Positions 10,314 through 18,988 of a stretch of 64,000 nt of DNA are shown one piece after another. The number at the start of each line of letters is the position of its first letter. Positions within the stretch are counted from its first letter, which is position 1. The position numbers and the translations under genes were made by a program. The DNA is from Bacillus taeanensis. Its GTDB lineage: Bacteria > Bacillota > Bacilli > Bacillales > UBA6769. The notes below the pieces were generated by a model. The model saw only the letters and a program-made list of their open reading frames with translations, was not told where the DNA came from and searched no databases. Where the stretch lies: assembly GCF_003318295.1 (NCBI RefSeq), contig NZ_QOCW01000002.1:1-64000 (forward strand). Direction: 5' to 3'.

Positions 10314-11322
10314 ACAAAAAAAGAGTGGTCCAAAAAGAAGGGTTTTATCTGTTGAAGATTATGTAAAAGGAATATTAAAAGGAAACCGAGCTGTGTTAGC
10401 TCAAGCGATTACCCTTGTTGAAAGCAGTGCAGAAAAGCATCGTATTCTTGCGCAAACTTTAATAAATCAACTGCTTCCTTACACGGGGAAATCTATTCGA
10501 ATTGGGATTACCGGGGTACCTGGTGCAGGGAAAAGTACCTTTATTGAAGCCTTAGGAACAAGGCTCTGCAATAAAGATCACCGCACAGCTGTTCTTGCTG
10601 TCGATCCTTCAAGCAGTCTAACGAAAGGAAGTATTCTAGGCGATAAAACAAGAATGGAAAAGCTCTCAAAACATCCAAACGCTTATATTCGACCTTCACC
10701 TTCAAGGGGAATGCTCGGAGGAGTAGCGAACAGAACGAGAGAAACGATGCTTCTTTGTGAAGCGGCAGGTTTTAACATTATCCTTGTAGAAACAGTTGGA
10801 ACAGGACAAAGCGAAAAAGCAGTGCGCTCCCTTGTTGACTTTTTTCTTCTTATAATGCTGACAGGAGCAGGAGATGAGCTGCAGGGAATGAAAAAAGGCA
10901 TTATAGAAATGGCAGATGCTGTTGTAATTAACAAAGCAGATGGAGAGAATAAACAGCATGCTTTAACCATGAAAGCAGAATTAAATCGTCTTCTTCACTT
11001 TCTAGTACCTAGTACAGTGGGATGGGAAACGAAAGCCTACACATGTTCAGCACGAAACTGCGAAGGAATTGAAACGATTTGGAAGAACATCGAAACATTT
11101 TGTGAACAAACAAAAGAAACACAAGTGTTCCATCGAAGAAGAAATGAACAATTAGTTGATTGGGTTCACTTTATGATTGAAGAAAAGTTAAAAAAACAAT
11201 TTTATGAAAACGAGAGAATTAAAGAGGTAATGCCATCTGTTCAACAAGCTCTTAAAAACGGTGAATGTCATGCTTCCTCTGCAGTAGAGAGACTGTTTAA
11301 AATTTATGAAAATACTCATTAA
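10306..11322 (+). CDS. meaB: methylmalonyl-CoA mutase-associated GTPase MeaB
   Basis: G3E-type GTPase that loads adenosylcobalamin onto the mutase and protects it from inactivation. Walker [10 protein letters not shown] is at residues 70-78, D100-PSS follows, and VVINKAD is the guanine-specificity motif. Length of 338 residues is normal. The ATG at 10306 overlaps the mutB stop; a GTG at 10297 is an alternative with a poorer ribosome site. It is the last gene of the operon and is followed by a strong terminator shared with mscL on the other strand. Confidence 0.93.
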   Translation: MTEQKKSGPKRRVLSVEDYVKGILKGNRAVLAQAITLVESSAEKHRILAQTLINQLLPYTGKSIRIGITGVPGAGKSTFIEALGTRLCNKDHRTAVLAVDPSSSLTKGSILGDKTRMEKLSKHPNAYIRPSPSRGMLGGVANRTRETMLLCEAAGFNIILVETVGTGQSEKAVRSLVDFFLLIMLTGAGDELQGMKKGIIEMADAVVINKADGENKQHALTMKAELNRLLHFLVPSTVGWETKAYTCSARNCEGIETIWKNIETFCEQTKETQVFHRRRNEQLVDWVHFMIEEKLKKQFYENERIKEVMPSVQQALKNGECHASSAVERLFKIYENTH

Positions 11323-11323
11323 T

Positions 11324-11375
11324 AAAATCCATTAAACAAGCTTAAGGTATAGGAAAGCTTGTTTAATGGATTTTT
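11324..11375. terminator. bidirectional terminator between meaB and mscL
   Basis: Perfect 20-bp stem (11324-11343 with 11355-11374), loop of 11 bases, T run at the right end. The last codons of mscL lie inside the right arm. Confidence 0.85.
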
Positions 11376-11863
11376 ATATGAAGGGAGTTCGCTTTTTTAT
11401 CTTGGGTACTTTGTGCAGCTTTCCTTAATTGTGACGTACAGCTTGGACATCGTACAGCTTGTGAGGGAATCGCAGAACAACAATAAGGACATTCTTTTTT
11501 TGTCATCGAAGCAAGCGGGTTTTCATTCGGTTTTTTAAATCGGTTGATTTGGCGAACGACTAAGAATACGGCAAACATTACAATAATAAACCGCAGTAAT
11601 GTTGTTAAAAATAATCCATAATTAATTGTGGCAGCTCCGGCTTCATGAGCATCTGCTAACGTCGGATAAAATCCCCCTGATAAATTAATAAATAAATTTG
11701 AAATATTGGCCTGCGCAAGCAGTAAGCCAATAGGAGGAAGCATAATATCTTTCACAAGAGAATCGATTAAATTCCCAAAAGCTGCGCCAATAACCATGCC
11801 AATTCCCATATCAGCAACATTGCCTTTCATGGCAAACTGCCTAAACTCTTTAAAAATCTTCAC
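11363..11863 (-). CDS. mscL: large-conductance mechanosensitive channel MscL with a C-terminal zinc ribbon
   Basis: Membrane channel that opens under extreme turgor. The N-terminus FKEFRQFAMKGNVADMGIGMVIGAAFG matches the amphipathic S1 helix and first membrane helix of MscL; the second helix is about residues 80-103. After RFKKPNENP the usual charged helical bundle is replaced by CPYC-x10-CPSC, a zinc-ribbon pattern, giving a protein of about 166 residues. The GTG at 11863 is eight bases after GGGGG; the TTG at 11866 is an alternative. It faces meaB across a shared terminator. Confidence 0.85.
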   Translation of the reverse strand: MKIFKEFRQFAMKGNVADMGIGMVIGAAFGNLIDSLVKDIMLPPIGLLLAQANISNLFINLSGGFYPTLADAHEAGAATINYGLFLTTLLRFIIVMFAVFLVVRQINRFKKPNENPLASMTKKECPYCCSAIPSQAVRCPSCTSQLRKAAQSTQDKKANSLHIKIH

Positions 11864-11992
11864 CAAATGTTCCCCCTTCCCTGAAAAACCTTTGTACAAG
11901 ATATATGCATCAATATCTAACCTATGAATGAGATAACTTAATAAATGAAATTAAAAAGAAATGGGAATGTTAAAAAAATGGAGGTGTTAGAA

Positions 11993-12130
11993 ATGGGTAA
12001 AAAAGTCAAACAAGATCCCGCAAGAGCAGGGTTAAATCCCCCTAATATCCAAGGACAAGGTACTGGGGTGGAATTTGGACCTGGAAGAGATGGATCGCGC
12101 AAACGTAAACGAAGTAAAGCAGGAGAGTAA
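11993..12130 (+). CDS. small basic hypothetical protein
   Basis: A 45-residue protein with an ideal GGAGGTG ribosome site six bases before the ATG at 11993, followed by its own hairpin. The composition is lysine/arginine-rich at both ends (MGKKVKQDP, then GSRKRKRSK) with a Gly/Pro/Gln-rich middle. The size and basic, low-complexity character resemble small Bacillus spore proteins, but I do not recognise a named family. Confidence 0.6.
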   Translation: MGKKVKQDPARAGLNPPNIQGQGTGVEFGPGRDGSRKRKRSKAGE

Positions 12131-12136
12131 CATCAC

Positions 12137-12164
12137 AAAAGCTCGCAAAAAATGGCGAGCTTTT
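12137..12164 (+). terminator. terminator after the small basic protein
   Basis: Stem AAAAGCTCGC (12137-12146) with GCGAGCTTTT (12155-12164); outer CAT/ATG bases extend it. Confidence 0.7.
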
Positions 12165-12205
12165 ATGATGTTTTAAACACTTCTTGGATAAAATGGTAAA
12201 AGTAT

Positions 12206-12231
12206 GTTTTATAACCTGAAAATAGGGGAAT
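12206..12231 (+). promoter_or_regulatory. possible sigma-B promoter of the antiporter gene
   Basis: GTTTTA (12206-12211), 14-bp spacer, GGGAAT (12226-12231), close to the general-stress consensus GTTTAA-N12-15-GGGWAW. It lies about 95 bp before the antiporter start. Confidence 0.35.
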
Positions 12232-12326
12232 TTTTTGTAAGGGTATTTATATATAAATGATGTATTTACACTTGTTAACCTATATTCATTTAAAGAACAA
12301 TTTTAAAAAAATGGAGGTGTTGAATT

Positions 12327-13913
12327 TTGCATGAACTTGATTTTCACCATATTTTTGAACTAGGCTTAATATTGATTTTGATTGCAGCAGGCATCACGGC
12401 CATCTCTAAAAAATTAAAACAGCCCTATCCCATTGCATTAGTTATTGTTGGAGCTGTGATTGGACTAGTTACTATTCCTGCGCTAGAACCGTTAAAAACA
12501 TTTATTACAGAAGGTGAAGTGTTTAATTTTGTTGTATTAACCGTTTTTTTACCTGCATTGTTAGGTGAAGCAGCATTAAAACTTCCCTTTTCACATTTAG
12601 CAGAAAATAAAAAAGCGATTTTTGCACTTGCTTTTGGTGGTACCCTGCTGTCTTTTTTAGTAATAGGATTTTCAGCCTATTGGTTATTAGGATTTCCGAT
12701 TACAGTAGCATTCGTATTTGCTTCTGTGATGAGTGCAACAGATCCTGTTAGCGTGTTATCGATCTTTAAAAGCATGGGCGTTAAGAAAAACCTTGCGACA
12801 ATTATTGAAGGAGAAAGTCTATTTAATGATGGGCTTGCGGTTGTGTTTTTTAAAATTTCTGCATTCTCCCTGTTAACGTATTTAGAATTAGGATGGACAG
12901 GACTTGGGAATGGTTTATTTGAATTTATAAAAGTTGTCGCATTAGGTTTACTTGTTGGAAGCTTACTAGGATATGGTGCTTCGATTTTAACGAAATTTTT
13001 TGATGATTATCCACTTGAAATTATTTTCAGTATTTTATTATTTTACGGTTCGTTTTTATTAGCAGAAACGATTCATGCTTCAGGGGTTATTGCTGTTGTA
13101 ACAGGGGCATTAATCTTTGGGAATTACGGAGCAAAGATCGGTATGAGTCCGACAACGAAACTAAATATTAATAACTTTTGGGATGTTGCTTCACTTTTAG
13201 CAAATTCACTCGTTTTTTTAATGGTTGGTCTTGAAATTACTCGGATTAATTTGGCAGATAAATGGGGCATGATTGGTCTTGCAATTCTTATTGTTCTAAT
13301 CGGCCGAAGTATTGCTGTTTACAGCAGTTTATTTTTTATAAAAGGCGTTCCGATGACATGGAAACATGTGTTAAATTGGGGTGGTTTAAAGGGCTCTCTA
13401 TCGATTGCGCTTGTTTTAAGCTTGCCGCGCGATTTTGTTGGGAGAGAAGATATTTTAATTTTAGCGTTTAGTGTTGTTTTCTTTTCTCTTGTTTTTCAAG
13501 GGATTACGATCAAACCAATTATCTCTTATTTTGGTGTAAAAGCTTCCAGTGAAGGGTTTGGAGATTATGAAAAGATTATTTCAAAAATTCATCGCTTTGA
13601 ATCTTCTATCGATGAAATTACTAAAATGAAAAAGCAGCTTCATATTACAGGTCCTGCTTATCAAGAATTAATAAGTGAATATGAACAAAAAATTAATTTC
13701 AATCATGAGCAGCTTGAAACATTATTTGAAAAGTTTCCTCAATTAAAAAGAAAACAGCTGCTTACGTTAAGAAAACATGCGCTGTACGCCCAACATGAGA
13801 AAGTGAAACAGCTTCAAAAAGAAGAAATGATTTCAGATGAAACAGCAGAGCGGGAAATAGAAGAAATAACGAACTTGTTAGTAAGTGATGAAGAGAACAA
13901 GGAAAGAGGTTGA
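12327..13913 (+). CDS. Na+(K+)/H+ antiporter, CPA1 family
   Basis: Inner-membrane cation/proton exchanger of 528 residues with about twelve membrane helices (residues 8-405) and a charged cytoplasmic tail of roughly 110 residues. The conserved CPA motifs SATDPVSVLSIFK and EGESLFNDG carry the exchange aspartates. TTG at 12327 is the start: GGAGGTG ends seven bases before it and no in-frame ATG fits. It serves sodium or pH homeostasis. It is monocistronic, with its stop codon inside the following terminator. Confidence 0.9.
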   Translation: MHELDFHHIFELGLILILIAAGITAISKKLKQPYPIALVIVGAVIGLVTIPALEPLKTFITEGEVFNFVVLTVFLPALLGEAALKLPFSHLAENKKAIFALAFGGTLLSFLVIGFSAYWLLGFPITVAFVFASVMSATDPVSVLSIFKSMGVKKNLATIIEGESLFNDGLAVVFFKISAFSLLTYLELGWTGLGNGLFEFIKVVALGLLVGSLLGYGASILTKFFDDYPLEIIFSILLFYGSFLLAETIHASGVIAVVTGALIFGNYGAKIGMSPTTKLNINNFWDVASLLANSLVFLMVGLEITRINLADKWGMIGLAILIVLIGRSIAVYSSLFFIKGVPMTWKHVLNWGGLKGSLSIALVLSLPRDFVGREDILILAFSVVFFSLVFQGITIKPIISYFGVKASSEGFGDYEKIISKIHRFESSIDEITKMKKQLHITGPAYQELISEYEQKINFNHEQLETLFEKFPQLKRKQLLTLRKHALYAQHEKVKQLQKEEMISDETAEREIEEITNLLVSDEENKERG

Positions 13914-13935
13914 TTATAATCGATCAACCTCTTTT
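13904..13935. terminator. terminator between the antiporter and acetyltransferase genes
   Basis: Stem AAAGAGGTTGAT (13904-13915) with ATCAACCTCTTT (13924-13935). A nearly identical hairpin occurs at 43781-43812. Confidence 0.85.
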
Positions 13936-13944
13936 AATGATTAT

Positions 13945-14496
13945 TTAATTAAAAAAATAAGCCATATAAATTTCATCCTGAAGTTCCCCATGAATGTTAA
14001 CCTGTTCTTTTTGAATACCTTCAACAACAAATCCTGCTTTTTTATACGCGTTTACAGCCACTTCATTACCAGAAAAAACAGTTAACCATAGTTTATGCAG
14101 CCCTTTTTCTTTAGCCCAGTTAAGGCTGTATTGAAGAAGGTGCTTTCCAATTCCTTTTCCGCGTCCTTCTTTATGAATCCAAATCCGAAAAACGCCAGTA
14201 TGTTTTTTCATGGTTAGTTCACCAATCATAATTCGGGAGCTTCCTATTACTTTGCCATTTACTTCAACTGCTGTGTACATGTTTCCCTGTTTCTTTATAG
14301 TGCGAATAAACTGATGTTCTTCTTCAATTGTTCTTACCTGTTCTTTTTGAATAAACTCACCTTTATTGACAATATCCTTAATGCTTAAAGTAATGCCTTT
14401 CGCATCTTCTAATTTCATCGGTCGTAAAATGACGTTTGCACCATCTTTAGCAGTAAACTGCATAATCGTTCGCTGTGTTGTTAACACTTGTTCCAT
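13945..14496 (-). CDS. GNAT-family N-acetyltransferase
   Basis: Acetyl-CoA-dependent transferase of 183 residues. The acetyl-CoA pyrophosphate loop appears as GRGKGIGKHLL, followed by the helix and VNAYKKAGF near the C-terminus, as in RimI/RimJ-type enzymes. The ATG at 14496 is nine bases from GGAG; the ATG at 14502 lies too close to it. The substrate is unknown; candidates are a protein N-terminus, a polyamine or an antibiotic. It converges on the antiporter gene. Confidence 0.8.
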   Translation of the reverse strand: MEQVLTTQRTIMQFTAKDGANVILRPMKLEDAKGITLSIKDIVNKGEFIQKEQVRTIEEEHQFIRTIKKQGNMYTAVEVNGKVIGSSRIMIGELTMKKHTGVFRIWIHKEGRGKGIGKHLLQYSLNWAKEKGLHKLWLTVFSGNEVAVNAYKKAGFVVEGIQKEQVNIHGELQDEIYMAYFFN

Positions 14497-14563
14497 TCGC
14501 ATCCTCTCCTTGTTTGTTATTATGGCTAAATTTAAAAAAAGTACATAATTTATAAACAAAAAA

Positions 14564-14592
14564 CAGACTACTTTTTATTTAAAAGTAGTCTG
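14564..14592 (-). terminator. terminator of the biotin/lipoyl-like gene
   Basis: Perfect stem CAGACTACTTTT (14564-14575) with AAAAGTAGTCTG (14581-14592). On the minus strand it is followed by a T run. Confidence 0.85.
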
Positions 14593-14616
14593 TATATATC
14601 ATTTTGATTTTACGAG

Positions 14617-14913
14617 TTAATCGCTCCCAGTCACTAATAAATCATCTTGTAACAAGGCAAGAGGTGTATTAAAGTGAACGAGATCTCCTTGTTTCACTTC
14701 AAGGGAAGTGATGTATCCACTAACAGCAACAGCTACCGTCTTATATTCTCCGGTCAATGTTTTAATGAGAAATAATGGTTCCCATTCATAAATATGTGAC
14801 GTACTCTCTACTAGAATTTTCTCTACAATGCCGTAATAGGGGCTCGTAACTTTTTGAATTTTAGTTGAAATTGCATAACAAGGGCTTGCGCTGTTTTCCA
14901 CAAGTGCTGTCAT
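14617..14913 (-). CDS. small protein with a biotin/lipoyl-like fold, no modification lysine
   Basis: A 98-residue protein. The pattern SPYYGIVEKILV, then VAVSGYITSLEVKQGDLVHFNTPLALL, is that of the flattened beta-barrel of biotinyl/lipoyl domains, with the usual hairpin 'G-x-V-x-F-x-x-P-L'. The AMKM modification motif is not present, so it is unlikely to carry biotin. The ATG at 14913 has GAGGAT upstream. It is divergent from the biotin-transporter operon. Function unknown; a binding or scaffold role is possible. Confidence 0.55.
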   Translation of the reverse strand: MTALVENSASPCYAISTKIQKVTSPYYGIVEKILVESTSHIYEWEPLFLIKTLTGEYKTVAVAVSGYITSLEVKQGDLVHFNTPLALLQDDLLVTGSD

Positions 14914-15164
14914 GAAGATCCTCACTTTCCATTAGTAAATTTTGTACGATGAAATAAAATATTTTTTCGCTTTTTTGAAATGTATAAAAACTATCCATTT
15001 AAGAGAAAGAACTTTTCATATTTCATTGATCATCTCCTTGACTTTTTATACTTTATTAGTTTGCCATAGGTTATTATTTTTGGGTATAGGGTTATTTTGT
15101 CGGAATTCTTCTAATTTTGATGGTAAAGCGCTCAATCAAAAAATGCCAGCAGGTTATAAATCAT

Positions 15165-15195
15165 TTGTTAACTATTAAATAATTCAAGTTGACAA
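15165..15195 (+). promoter_or_regulatory. BirA operator (biotin repressor site)
   Basis: TTGTTAAC (15165-15172), exactly 15 bases, GTTGACAA (15188-15195). This is the Firmicutes BirA operator TTGTTAAC-N15-GTTAACAA with one mismatch. The right half covers the -35 element, so biotinoyl-AMP-bound BirA would block transcription of bioY and the genes after it. Confidence 0.9.
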
Positions 15196-15217
15196 ATAAA
15201 GTTCGTAAAATTATACT
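15189..15217 (+). promoter_or_regulatory. sigma-A promoter of the bioY operon
   Basis: -35 TTGACA (15189-15194), 17-bp spacer, -10 TATACT (15212-15217). Confidence 0.85.
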
Positions 15218-15252
15218 TGTTATATAAAACCAGTTAAAGCTAAGGTGATGAC

Positions 15253-15822
15253 ATGAAAACAAAAGAAATGATGTATGTGGCGCTTTTTGCGGCTATTGTA
15301 GCAGTATTAGGGATTTTACCGCCAATACCGATTCCTTTTAGTCCTGTTCCTATAACAGCGCAAACATTAGGAGTAATGCTTGCTGGAGCTATTTTAGGAG
15401 CACGATTAGGCGGAATGAGTTTATTATTATTTGTTTTACTTGTTGCAGTAGGAGCTCCAATTCTTTCAGGAGGCCGCGGCGGATTTGGCGTGATCTTAGG
15501 ACCGAGCGGTGGCTTTATTTTAAGCTGGCCAATTGGTGCTTTTGTCATTGGCTTTCTTGTTGAAAAAGCTTGGAAATCGCTTAAATTTTGGAATACACTT
15601 GTTTTTAATGTAATTGGCGGAATTATACTTGTATATTTAATAGGTGTTCCCTATATGGCGATGATGCTTGATTTACCATTAATCGAAGCGACAGCTATTT
15701 CATCCGTATATATTCCAGGTGATATCGTTAAAGCGGTAGTCGCTTCTGTGATTGCGGTACAAATTAAAAAATCATATCCACTTATTCAAAAACATCAACA
15801 ACAGAAACAATTAAATGTATAA
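15253..15822 (+). CDS. bioY: biotin transporter substrate-binding component BioY
   Basis: Membrane S-component of the ECF biotin importer, 189 residues with about six helices. The conserved core FSPVPITAQTLGVMLAGAILG is near residues 30-55, followed by SGGRGGFGVILGPSGGFI. It either works alone or with the shared EcfAAT module encoded elsewhere. The BirA operator upstream confirms biotin control. The arrangement bioY, acyl-CoA ligase, thiolase corresponds to B. subtilis yhfU-yhfT-yhfS. Confidence 0.95.
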   Translation: MKTKEMMYVALFAAIVAVLGILPPIPIPFSPVPITAQTLGVMLAGAILGARLGGMSLLLFVLLVAVGAPILSGGRGGFGVILGPSGGFILSWPIGAFVIGFLVEKAWKSLKFWNTLVFNVIGGIILVYLIGVPYMAMMLDLPLIEATAISSVYIPGDIVKAVVASVIAVQIKKSYPLIQKHQQQKQLNV

Positions 15823-15827
15823 TAAAG

Positions 15828-15858
15828 AAAAGGGCTGCTGATTACAAGCAGACCTTTT
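15828..15858 (+). terminator. hairpin between bioY and the ligase gene
   Basis: Stem 15828-15839 with 15847-15858 and one mismatch, followed by a run of T. It would attenuate rather than fully separate bioY from the downstream enzyme genes. Confidence 0.65.
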
Positions 15859-15882
15859 TTTATAGAAATAATAAAAAGCGAG

Positions 15883-17388
15883 ATGATAAAGTTGTTTGTA
15901 ACAGATCATTTAAAAATTCATGCTGAAAAAATGCCTAATAAACCAGCTGTTATTTTTGAAGGTGAAATTCTTACTTATCGTGAGCTGTACAACAATAGTT
16001 ATAAAACAGCGGCTTCTTTAAAAAATCGTTTCAATCAAATGGAAAATATCCAAAAAAACGTTGCGATTTTCGCAGATAACTGTCTCGAATATATTGAGAT
16101 ATTTTCTGCTATTTCCATGGCTGGTTTTACAGCGGTTACACTTGACCCAAAATGGAGTAACAAAGAGCTTATGGCTATTTTAGAAGATATAAAACCAGCA
16201 GGCGTATTTATTCATGAGCATTATATACATAGACTTACACAAATATTATCATCTCAACAGCTTATTTCCCTAAATGAGCAATATAAACAGTTTCGGCAGA
16301 ACGATGAGAGTTTCTTACTTGAATCTCAAGAAAAGTCGGGTGAGCACGCTTTTTATATTGGGTTTACATCAGGAACAACAGGACGTCCAAAAGGCTATAT
16401 TCGCTCCCATCGCTCCTGGATAAAAAGCTTTGAAGGAAGTAAATATGAATTTCAAATTACAAAGAAAGAACACATTTATGTGCCGGGACCTCTTGTACAT
16501 TCTTTATTTTTATATGCTGTCATTCACGGGCTGTATGAAGGCTGTACAATTACACTTTCAAAAGACTTTAATTTAGACCTCGTTGATCAAACATTACATA
16601 AGGGAAATATATCGGTATTATATGCCGTTCCAACAATGCTTGAAGCAATCATTGAAAACCAAACTATATATAAAAGTGTAGAAGTGATATTGTCTGCTGG
16701 TGCTAAATGGCATCCAGACTCTAAAAGAAGAGCAGCAGCATGCTTTCCAAGTGCGTCTTTATATGAATTTTACGGGGCTTCGGAAACAAGCTTCATTACA
16801 GTGCTTGATCCAGAAGGGAATATTAAAAAGCCTTCATCTGTTGGCCGCCCTTTTTATAATGTGGAAATTTCAATTCGTACTGAAAATAGTGAAGAAGCGA
16901 AATTAGAGGAAATTGGTCATTTGTTTGTAAAAAGTGATCTTGTTTTTTCAGGATATGTAAACAATGAACAAGCAACAAAGAAAATCTTACAAAATGGCTG
17001 GGTAAATATAGGTGATCTTGCTTATCAAGATGATGAAGGATATATTTTTCTTGTTGGCCGCAAAAAAAATATGATCATCAGCGGGGGATTAAATATTTAT
17101 CCTGAAGAAGTCGAGGCGGTTCTTCTTACAATGGATGATGTTGAGGAAGTCGCCGTATTTGGAATGCCTGATCACTACTGGGGTGAAAAAGTTACGGCAT
17201 GTGTAAAATGGAAAGAAAATAAAGAAAGAAGTATTCATGAATTAAAGGAATACTGCCGCAGCCATCTTTCACGTTACAAATGTCCGAAAGAATGGATTTT
17301 TATTAAAAAATTTCCTTATACCTCAAGTGGGAAAATTGCTAGAGATAAACTGCAAACACTCTTAAAAGAAGAAGGGGTGATTTTATGA
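15883..17388 (+). CDS. acyl-CoA synthetase, YhfT-like (AMP-binding)
   Basis: ANL-superfamily ligase of 501 residues that activates a carboxylic acid with ATP and CoA. The AMP-binding loop FTSGTTGRPKG is near residue 165, YGASE is the adenine motif, GDLAYQDDEGYIFLVGRKK is the hinge, and the catalytic lysine lies in SSGKIARDKL near the C-terminus. The ATG at 15883 has only a weak ribosome site; a TTG at 15892 is possible. It overlaps the thiolase start by four bases. As the yhfT homologue it belongs to the BirA operon. The substrate is not known and need not be a long-chain fatty acid. Confidence 0.85.
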   Translation: MIKLFVTDHLKIHAEKMPNKPAVIFEGEILTYRELYNNSYKTAASLKNRFNQMENIQKNVAIFADNCLEYIEIFSAISMAGFTAVTLDPKWSNKELMAILEDIKPAGVFIHEHYIHRLTQILSSQQLISLNEQYKQFRQNDESFLLESQEKSGEHAFYIGFTSGTTGRPKGYIRSHRSWIKSFEGSKYEFQITKKEHIYVPGPLVHSLFLYAVIHGLYEGCTITLSKDFNLDLVDQTLHKGNISVLYAVPTMLEAIIENQTIYKSVEVILSAGAKWHPDSKRRAAACFPSASLYEFYGASETSFITVLDPEGNIKKPSSVGRPFYNVEISIRTENSEEAKLEEIGHLFVKSDLVFSGYVNNEQATKKILQNGWVNIGDLAYQDDEGYIFLVGRKKNMIISGGLNIYPEEVEAVLLTMDDVEEVAVFGMPDHYWGEKVTACVKWKENKERSIHELKEYCRSHLSRYKCPKEWIFIKKFPYTSSGKIARDKLQTLLKEEGVIL

Positions 17389-18557
17389 ATCGTGCAGTCA
17401 TTGTCGCAGCAAAGCGAACTCCGATTGGAAAAGTAGGAGGAATATTAAAGGATTTTGAACCTGACATGTTGGCATCCTTTGTAATTGAATCTCTGCTTCA
17501 TGAAACAAAAGTATCAAAAGAAGAAATAAATGATGTCATTTTAGGAAATGTAGTCGGTCCAGGCGGTAACATTGCAAGGTTAGCCGCATTAACAGCAGGG
17601 CTTCCATATCATGTCCCGGGAGTTACTGTTGACAGACAGTGTGGATCGGGTTTAGAAGCTGTTAATCTTGCAGCAAGGTTAGTACAAGCTGGTGCTGGTG
17701 ATATTTATTTAGCAGGCGGAGTAGAAAGTACAAGCCGAGCGCCGTGGAAGGTTGAAAAACCTACTTCATTATATAGAGAAGCTCCCCATATTTTTACACG
17801 GGCACGTTTCTCAACCGAAGAAATTGGCGATCCAGAAATGGGAGAAGCGGCGGAAAATGTAGCAGAAAAATATAATATTTCAAAAGATAAGCAGGATCTC
17901 TATTCATTAAAAAGTCATCAAAAAGCTGTAAAAGCAATGGAAAGCGGCAGATATTTAGAGGAGCTCGTTCCAGTTCACCTGTTAACAAGAACAGGTGAAA
18001 AAATGGTTATTGCAGAAGATGAATGTCCTCGAAAAAACACAACAATAGAAAAGTTAAGTAAATTGAAGCCGGTCTTTCGTGAAAATGGAACTGTTACAGC
18101 TGGAAATGCATGTCCAATAAATGACGGAGCGGCACTCGTCCTCATCATGTCTGAAAGAAAATGTCGTGAACTCGGGTTAGTCCCGAAATTATGCTTCATT
18201 GATTCTGCAGCGGCAGGGGTAGATCCAAACTTTTTAGGGATAGGTCCAGTGCCCGCTGTTACAAAATTGTTAAACAGAACAGGTTTATCTATGATAGACA
18301 TTGATTTAGTAGAATTTAATGAGGCATTTGCTTCCCAAGTTCTTGCTTCCTTACAATTGTTAAACATTCCTGAAGAGAAAGTCAACGTTAGTGGAGGGGC
18401 ATTAGCGCTCGGTCATCCGTACGGAGCTTCAGGGGCCGTACTTGTCACAAGACTTATGATAGAAATGAAGCAAAAAAAAGCGAGGTATGGACTTGCAACT
18501 TTAGGAATAGGCGGAGGATTAGGACTTGCTTCACTTTTTGAAAGAATTGAGGAATAA
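17385..18557 (+). CDS. thiolase-family acyl-CoA acyltransferase, YhfS-like
   Basis: Claisen-condensing or thiolytic enzyme of 390 residues. The nucleophile is C86 in VDRQCGSGLEA, NEAFA is present, and the catalytic histidine is H344 in GGALALGHPYGASGA. The second catalytic cysteine of ordinary thiolases (CxGGG) is replaced by glycine: the sequence reads TLGIGGGLG with G374. This should weaken proton transfer in the usual acetyl-CoA reaction, so the enzyme may use another substrate or run mainly one way. It is translationally coupled to the ligase and followed by the dehydratase genes. Confidence 0.88.
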   Translation: MNRAVIVAAKRTPIGKVGGILKDFEPDMLASFVIESLLHETKVSKEEINDVILGNVVGPGGNIARLAALTAGLPYHVPGVTVDRQCGSGLEAVNLAARLVQAGAGDIYLAGGVESTSRAPWKVEKPTSLYREAPHIFTRARFSTEEIGDPEMGEAAENVAEKYNISKDKQDLYSLKSHQKAVKAMESGRYLEELVPVHLLTRTGEKMVIAEDECPRKNTTIEKLSKLKPVFRENGTVTAGNACPINDGAALVLIMSERKCRELGLVPKLCFIDSAAAGVDPNFLGIGPVPAVTKLLNRTGLSMIDIDLVEFNEAFASQVLASLQLLNIPEEKVNVSGGALALGHPYGASGAVLVTRLMIEMKQKKARYGLATLGIGGGLGLASLFERIEE

Positions 18558-18559
18558 AG

Positions 18560-18988
18560 ATGTTAAGTAATGAGTTGGAAGGAAGTAAAACAAATTCTTT
18601 TAGAGTGCATGTGACAGAAGAGATGATTTGCTCTTATTTAGGAGCACTGGGCATCAACACAGTAAAGCGGCAGGAAGAATCAGAAAAAATTATCGCTCCA
18701 CCTACACTTCCAATTATTTTTTGGCAATTTGCTGATACCTACTGGTTAAATCCTTCTTATCAATCAATCATTCATGGAGAACAAATTTTTGATTATGAAA
18801 AGCCGATCCTAGCAGGTGAAATCTATACATGTTCGATTACGTTAAAAAAAATTTATTACAAAGAAGGAAAGAGCGGCTTCCTACAGTTATTGGATCATGA
18901 ATTAAGTGGAAAAAATGATCGAAATGAGTTTCGCGCTCTTTCAACCTTAATGATACGGCAGAATAAAGAGGTAAACGAAAATGAGTAA
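18560..18988 (+). CDS. MaoC-like dehydratase, N-terminal hot-dog half
   Basis: A 142-residue hot-dog protein of the FAS1-dehydratase / MaoC N-terminal type, recognised by IHGEQIFDYEKPILAGEIY. It lacks the catalytic Asp/His motif and normally pairs with a catalytic MaoC partner to form an (R)-specific enoyl-CoA hydratase. It starts 2 bp after the thiolase and overlaps the next gene by eight bases. Confidence 0.75.
   Translation: MLSNELEGSKTNSFRVHVTEEMICSYLGALGINTVKRQEESEKIIAPPTLPIIFWQFADTYWLNPSYQSIIHGEQIFDYEKPILAGEIYTCSITLKKIYYKEGKSGFLQLLDHELSGKNDRNEFRALSTLMIRQNKEVNENE

Larger units (their letters stand above)
14914..15252. other. divergent intergenic region with biotin control
   Basis: Bases 14914-15160 are AT-rich and I see no gene in them; a short open frame has no ribosome site. 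Bases 15165-15217 hold the BirA operator and promoter described separately. Confidence 0.6.

Noticed and set aside
14942..15178. A 78-codon open frame upstream of bioY as a gene.
   Set aside because: It has no ribosome site, has an irregular composition, and runs into the BirA operator.
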